A DNA stretch of 9,113 bases from an uncultured Clostridium sp. (GTDB taxonomy: Bacteria > Bacillota > Clostridia > Clostridiales > Clostridiaceae): assembly GCF_937920395.1 (NCBI RefSeq), contig NZ_CALEVF010000264.1, forward strand, positions 1 through 9,113, read 5' to 3'. The notes under the pieces were generated by a model, which searched no databases, was not told where the DNA came from, and was given only the letters and a program-made list of their open reading frames with translations. The position numbers were made by a program, and so were the translations under genes. Below, piece after piece: positions 6,837 to 9,113 of the stretch (positions within the stretch are counted from its first letter, which is position 1; every line of letters starts with the position of its first letter).

Positions 6837-8177
6837 ACTATTTTTATAAACATTCTTCTCGTATTTTTACTTGTATTTATGAATGCTTTTTTCGTTGCAA
6901 CAGAGTTTGCAATGGTAAAGGTTAGAAAATCTAGAATAGAAACATTAGTTATGGATGGAGCTCAAAATGTAAAATATACTTTAAAGGTTGTAAAAAATTT
7001 AAATTCTTATCTATCTGCATGTCAGTTAGGAATAACGCTTGCGTCACTTGGTCTTGGATGGATAGGAGAACCTGCAGTTGCAGCAATGCTCACTCCGTTA
7101 TTCAATTTAATGGATCTGCCGGAAGCTGCTGTTCACTCGATTTCATTTATATTGGGATTTTCACTTATAACTGGATTTCATATAGTGCTTGGGGAATTAG
7201 TCCCAAAGTCACTTGCAATTATAAATACAGAGAAGATAGCAATGTATACAGCGCTACCACTTGTTTTGTTTTATAATATAACTTTTCCAATAATGTGGGC
7301 GTTTAATCATAGTACTAGTTTAGTTTTAAAGATATTTGGTGTATCATTAGTTGATGAACATGATGTAGCACATACTGATGAGGAAATAAAGTTATTAGTT
7401 GAGGAAAGTTATAATCATGGACTAATAGATAAAACCGAATTAACTTTTATAGATAATATATTCGATTTTTCTGAGAAAACAGTAAAAGAAATAATGATTC
7501 CTAGAACCGATATGGAATGCATTTACTTAGAAGATTCATTTGATGATATCATAGCCTTTACTTTAGATGAACAACTTACAAGATACCCAGTATGTCGGGA
7601 TAGTAAAGATAATGTTGTTGGGTTTGTGCATATTAAGGATTTGTATAAGCAGAAAATCGAAGGAAATAGCCAAAATATAGAGGATGTTATCCGTGAAATT
7701 AAATTTGTCCCAGAATCTTTATCGATAAGTGAATTATTAAAAGTATTTAAAAAAGATAAGGTACAAATGGCTATAATTATTGATGAATATGGTGGAACAT
7801 CTGGACTTTTAACTATTGAAGATATTTTAGAAGAAATAGTTGGTGAGATTCAAGATGAGTTTGATGAAGAGGTTAATGAGATTATTAAAACAGAAGATGG
7901 CGGTTATAGCGTAGATGGCAAAGTTCTTATTGAAGACATCGTTGAACTTCTAAGTATAGATATAGAAGAAGAAAACATTGATACAATTGGGGGATGGGTC
8001 TATTCAAAATTAAGCTCATATCCACAAGTGAATGATAAAATAATTTATGAAAATTATGAATTTATTATATCAGAATGTGATAGCAAAAGAATTAGTAAAG
8101 TTAAAATTAATAAATTAATTGAAAAGTCGATTGAAAAGTCGATTGAAAAATCAATTGAAGAATCGGATGAAAAGTAG
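6834..8177 (+). CDS. CNNM/CorC family membrane transporter (HlyC/CorC, 'hemolysin family'), copy 2
   Basis: This 447-residue paralogue of the preceding gene has the same architecture. The DUF21 membrane domain spans about 1-175: MNAFFVATEFAMV (16-28), CQLGITLASLGLGWIGEP (63-80), and GELVPKS (120-126) with the family's ion-site Glu. The CBS pair is at about 215-335 (IMIPRTDM 220-227, LTRYPVC 248-254, IDEYGGTSGLLTIEDI 316-331), followed by an acidic stretch and a CorC_HlyC domain at about 350-428 (DTIGGW 383-388). The CQLGITLASLGLGWIGEP block marks the long subfamily and differs from copy 1 (IQVGITFAGFFSSAYA), so the two are diverged paralogues, not a recent duplication. The expected role is Mg2+/divalent cation export or tolerance in the cytoplasmic membrane. 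The last 19 residues are an IEKS repeat outside the conserved domain, encoded by a 12-bp tandem repeat. The gene ends TAG TAA, a double stop, followed by a strong terminator. Confidence 0.93.
   Translation: MTIFINILLVFLLVFMNAFFVATEFAMVKVRKSRIETLVMDGAQNVKYTLKVVKNLNSYLSACQLGITLASLGLGWIGEPAVAAMLTPLFNLMDLPEAAVHSISFILGFSLITGFHIVLGELVPKSLAIINTEKIAMYTALPLVLFYNITFPIMWAFNHSTSLVLKIFGVSLVDEHDVAHTDEEIKLLVEESYNHGLIDKTELTFIDNIFDFSEKTVKEIMIPRTDMECIYLEDSFDDIIAFTLDEQLTRYPVCRDSKDNVVGFVHIKDLYKQKIEGNSQNIEDVIREIKFVPESLSISELLKVFKKDKVQMAIIIDEYGGTSGLLTIEDILEEIVGEIQDEFDEEVNEIIKTEDGGYSVDGKVLIEDIVELLSIDIEEENIDTIGGWVYSKLSSYPQVNDKIIYENYEFIISECDSKRISKVKINKLIEKSIEKSIEKSIEESDEK
8118..8177 (+). repeat. 12-bp tandem repeat forming the C-terminus and stop codon of CNNM copy 2
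   Basis: Five abutting 12-bp units lie in frame. Two are exact, ATTGAAAAGTCG (8118-8129 and 8130-8141). The others are ATTGAAAAATCA (8142), ATTGAAGAATCG (8154) and GATGAAAAGTAG (8166-8177). They encode IEKS, IEKS, IEKS, IEES and DEK-stop. The stop codon TAG falls in the Ser (TCG) position of the last unit. Confidence 0.9.
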
Positions 8178-8183
8178 TAAAAA

Positions 8184-8228
8184 GCCCCGCTTAGTTATGT
8201 AGTTAATAGCTAAGGGGCCATTTTTTTT
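8184..8228 (+). terminator. Rho-independent terminator after CNNM copy 2
   Basis: GCCCC (8184-8188) pairs with GGGGC (8214-8218). After a two-base bulge, TTAGTTAT (8191-8198) pairs with ATAGCTAA (8206-8213) with one wobble, around a 7-base loop. The sequence CA and then T8 follow. This is a strong terminator that isolates the argC unit. Confidence 0.9.
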
Positions 8229-8248
8229 ATCCGTATTTACAGTATAAA

Positions 8249-8286
8249 CTTGAATAAATATACAACAATATGAATAATTATTCAAA
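8249..8286 (+). promoter_or_regulatory. Tandem ARG boxes (ArgR/AhrC operator) upstream of argC
   Basis: Box 2 core TGAATAATTATTCA (8271-8284) is a perfect 14-base palindrome and matches the ARG-box consensus TGAATwwwwATTCA at every position. Box 1 core TGAATAAATATACA (8251-8264) differs from it at one constrained position. The core starts are 20 bp apart, so two 18-bp boxes are separated by 2 bp. That is the arrangement used by the hexameric arginine repressor ArgR/AhrC. Arginine-dependent control of the downstream arginine gene is inferred from this. Confidence 0.85.
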
Positions 8287-8291
8287 ACTTG

Positions 8292-8320
8292 TTGATTTTT
8301 TTATAAGTCTACTGTATAAT
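8292..8320 (+). promoter_or_regulatory. Sigma-A promoter of argC
   Basis: TTGATT (8292-8297) and a perfect TATAAT (8315-8320) are exactly 17 bases apart. Transcription would start near 8327, giving a leader of about 33 bases. That is too short for a T-box, so control is expected to be transcriptional through the ARG boxes lying 5 bases upstream of the -35. Confidence 0.85.
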
Positions 8321-8359
8321 ACTCTTTATTAACAAATTTTAAAGGTGAGGCGATTCAAT

Positions 8360-9113
8360 ATGATCAAAGCAGGTATAATAGGGGCTACTGGCTATGCAGG
8401 TGAACAACTAGCATGGTTTTTATACAAGCATCCCAATGTCAATGTAGAATTCTATTCTTCACATAAATATGCAGACATGAGTTATAGTGAAACCTATGGT
8501 AACTTCTATAGTTATATAGATGATATGTGCGTTGATATGGAGACAGCCATGAGTAAATTGTCTGATATAAATGTTCTTTTTATAGCTATGCCACATGGCA
8601 AATCATTTGAAATAACGCAGAAGGCATTAACACTTGGAGTAAAAGTAATAGATCTAGGTGCGGACTATAGATTAAAATCAAAAGATGTTTATGAAAAATG
8701 GTATAACGTTAAACATGAATGCGAGGATCTACTAAAAGATGCAGTTTATGGCCTTTGTGAATTAAATAGAGAAGCTATAAAAAAGTGTAATTTATTAGCA
8801 AACCCAGGTTGTTATCCAACAGCCACAATATTAGCACTTACGCCGCTTTTAAGAAAAAACTTGATAGATACGACGTCAATCATAGTTGATGCTAAATCAG
8901 GAGTATCAGGTGCAGGTAGGGGTGCAAATGTTGCCTCGCTTTATACAGAATGTAATGAATCTATTAAAGCTTATGCAGTTACTACTCATAGACATACTCC
9001 AGAGATTGAGCAAGAACTTAGCAAAGCTTGCGGGGATGATGTAACAATATGTTTTACTCCTCATTTAGTTCCAATGAATCGTGGAATATTATCAACTTGT
9101 TATGCAACACTTA
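8360..9113 (+). CDS. argC: N-acetyl-gamma-glutamyl-phosphate reductase (3' end cut by window edge)
   Basis: ArgC reduces N-acetylglutamyl-5-phosphate to N-acetylglutamate semialdehyde with NADPH, the third step of arginine (ornithine) synthesis, in the cytoplasm. The frame is open to the right edge, with 251 residues visible of the usual 340-350. The NADP-binding loop GATGYAG is at 8-14. NPGCYPT (148-154) holds the catalytic Cys151. [10 protein letters not shown] (180-189) is the conserved substrate-site loop, HRHTPEIEQ (210-218) carries the active-site His, and [13 protein letters not shown] (232-244) is also conserved. The start ATG is preceded by AAAGGTGAGG (8341-8350), and the Met leads directly into the Rossmann strand. 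The promoter and two ARG boxes just upstream make it likely to be the first gene of an arg operon, which would continue outside the window. Confidence 0.96.
   Translation, partial: MIKAGIIGATGYAGEQLAWFLYKHPNVNVEFYSSHKYADMSYSETYGNFYSYIDDMCVDMETAMSKLSDINVLFIAMPHGKSFEITQKALTLGVKVIDLGADYRLKSKDVYEKWYNVKHECEDLLKDAVYGLCELNREAIKKCNLLANPGCYPTATILALTPLLRKNLIDTTSIIVDAKSGVSGAGRGANVASLYTECNESIKAYAVTTHRHTPEIEQELSKACGDDVTICFTPHLVPMNRGILSTCYATL

Noticed and set aside
7019..7276. 85-codon + strand ORF in another frame of CNNM copy 2.
   Set aside because: It is fully inside a conserved membrane domain, is rich in Cys/Trp as out-of-frame translations often are, and has no ribosome site.
8445..8454. Palindrome TAGAATTCTA early in argC, considered as an internal ARG box like the second operator of B. 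subtilis argC.
   Set aside because: It does not fit the TGAATwwwwATTCA pattern in spacing or end bases, so the claim cannot be supported.

Overview
The DNA is AT-rich, with A/T-ending codons, strong purine-rich ribosome binding sites, GTG starts alongside ATG, and rho-independent terminators after most genes. Together with the protein families present, this points to a low-GC Firmicute, most probably Clostridium in the strict sense. The species cannot be fixed from the sequence. All seven recognisable genes lie on the + strand. The first is cut by the left edge and the last by the right edge.

Layout. (1) 1-1177 is the C-terminal part of a membrane-linked CapD/EpsC-type nucleotide-sugar 4,6-dehydratase, followed by a strong terminator. 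(2) 1462-4947 is a two-gene unit of exported proteins. The first is an SGNH/GDSL-fold protein whose catalytic His position reads Ile. The second is a 757-residue SpoIID/LytB-domain protein carrying an InlB-type repeat and three fibronectin type III domains. (3) 5036-5182 is a 48-residue Lmo0937-family membrane peptide with its own good promoter and terminator. (4) 5345-8177 holds two tandem CNNM/CorC (HlyC/CorC, 'hemolysin family') membrane proteins, each with its own terminator and candidate promoter. (5) 8360-9113 is the 5' part of argC, preceded by a consensus-like sigma-A promoter and two ArgR operator boxes.

How the parts relate. The left half concerns the cell envelope: sugar-nucleotide modification for a surface polysaccharide or glycan, then two secreted proteins that plausibly act on or bind wall material. 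The CNNM pair is expected to handle Mg2+ or related divalent cations. argC probably opens an arginine biosynthesis operon that continues beyond the window. These blocks are separated by terminators and look like independent transcription units.

I see no CRISPR array, tRNA, rRNA, insertion sequence, prophage or defence system, and no convincing new multi-gene system. The points most worth a second look are the missing catalytic His in the SGNH protein, a tandem 12-bp repeat directly before the SpoIID-family gene, the 12-bp repeat that forms the end and stop codon of the second CNNM gene, and the placement of the ARG boxes upstream of the argC promoter.
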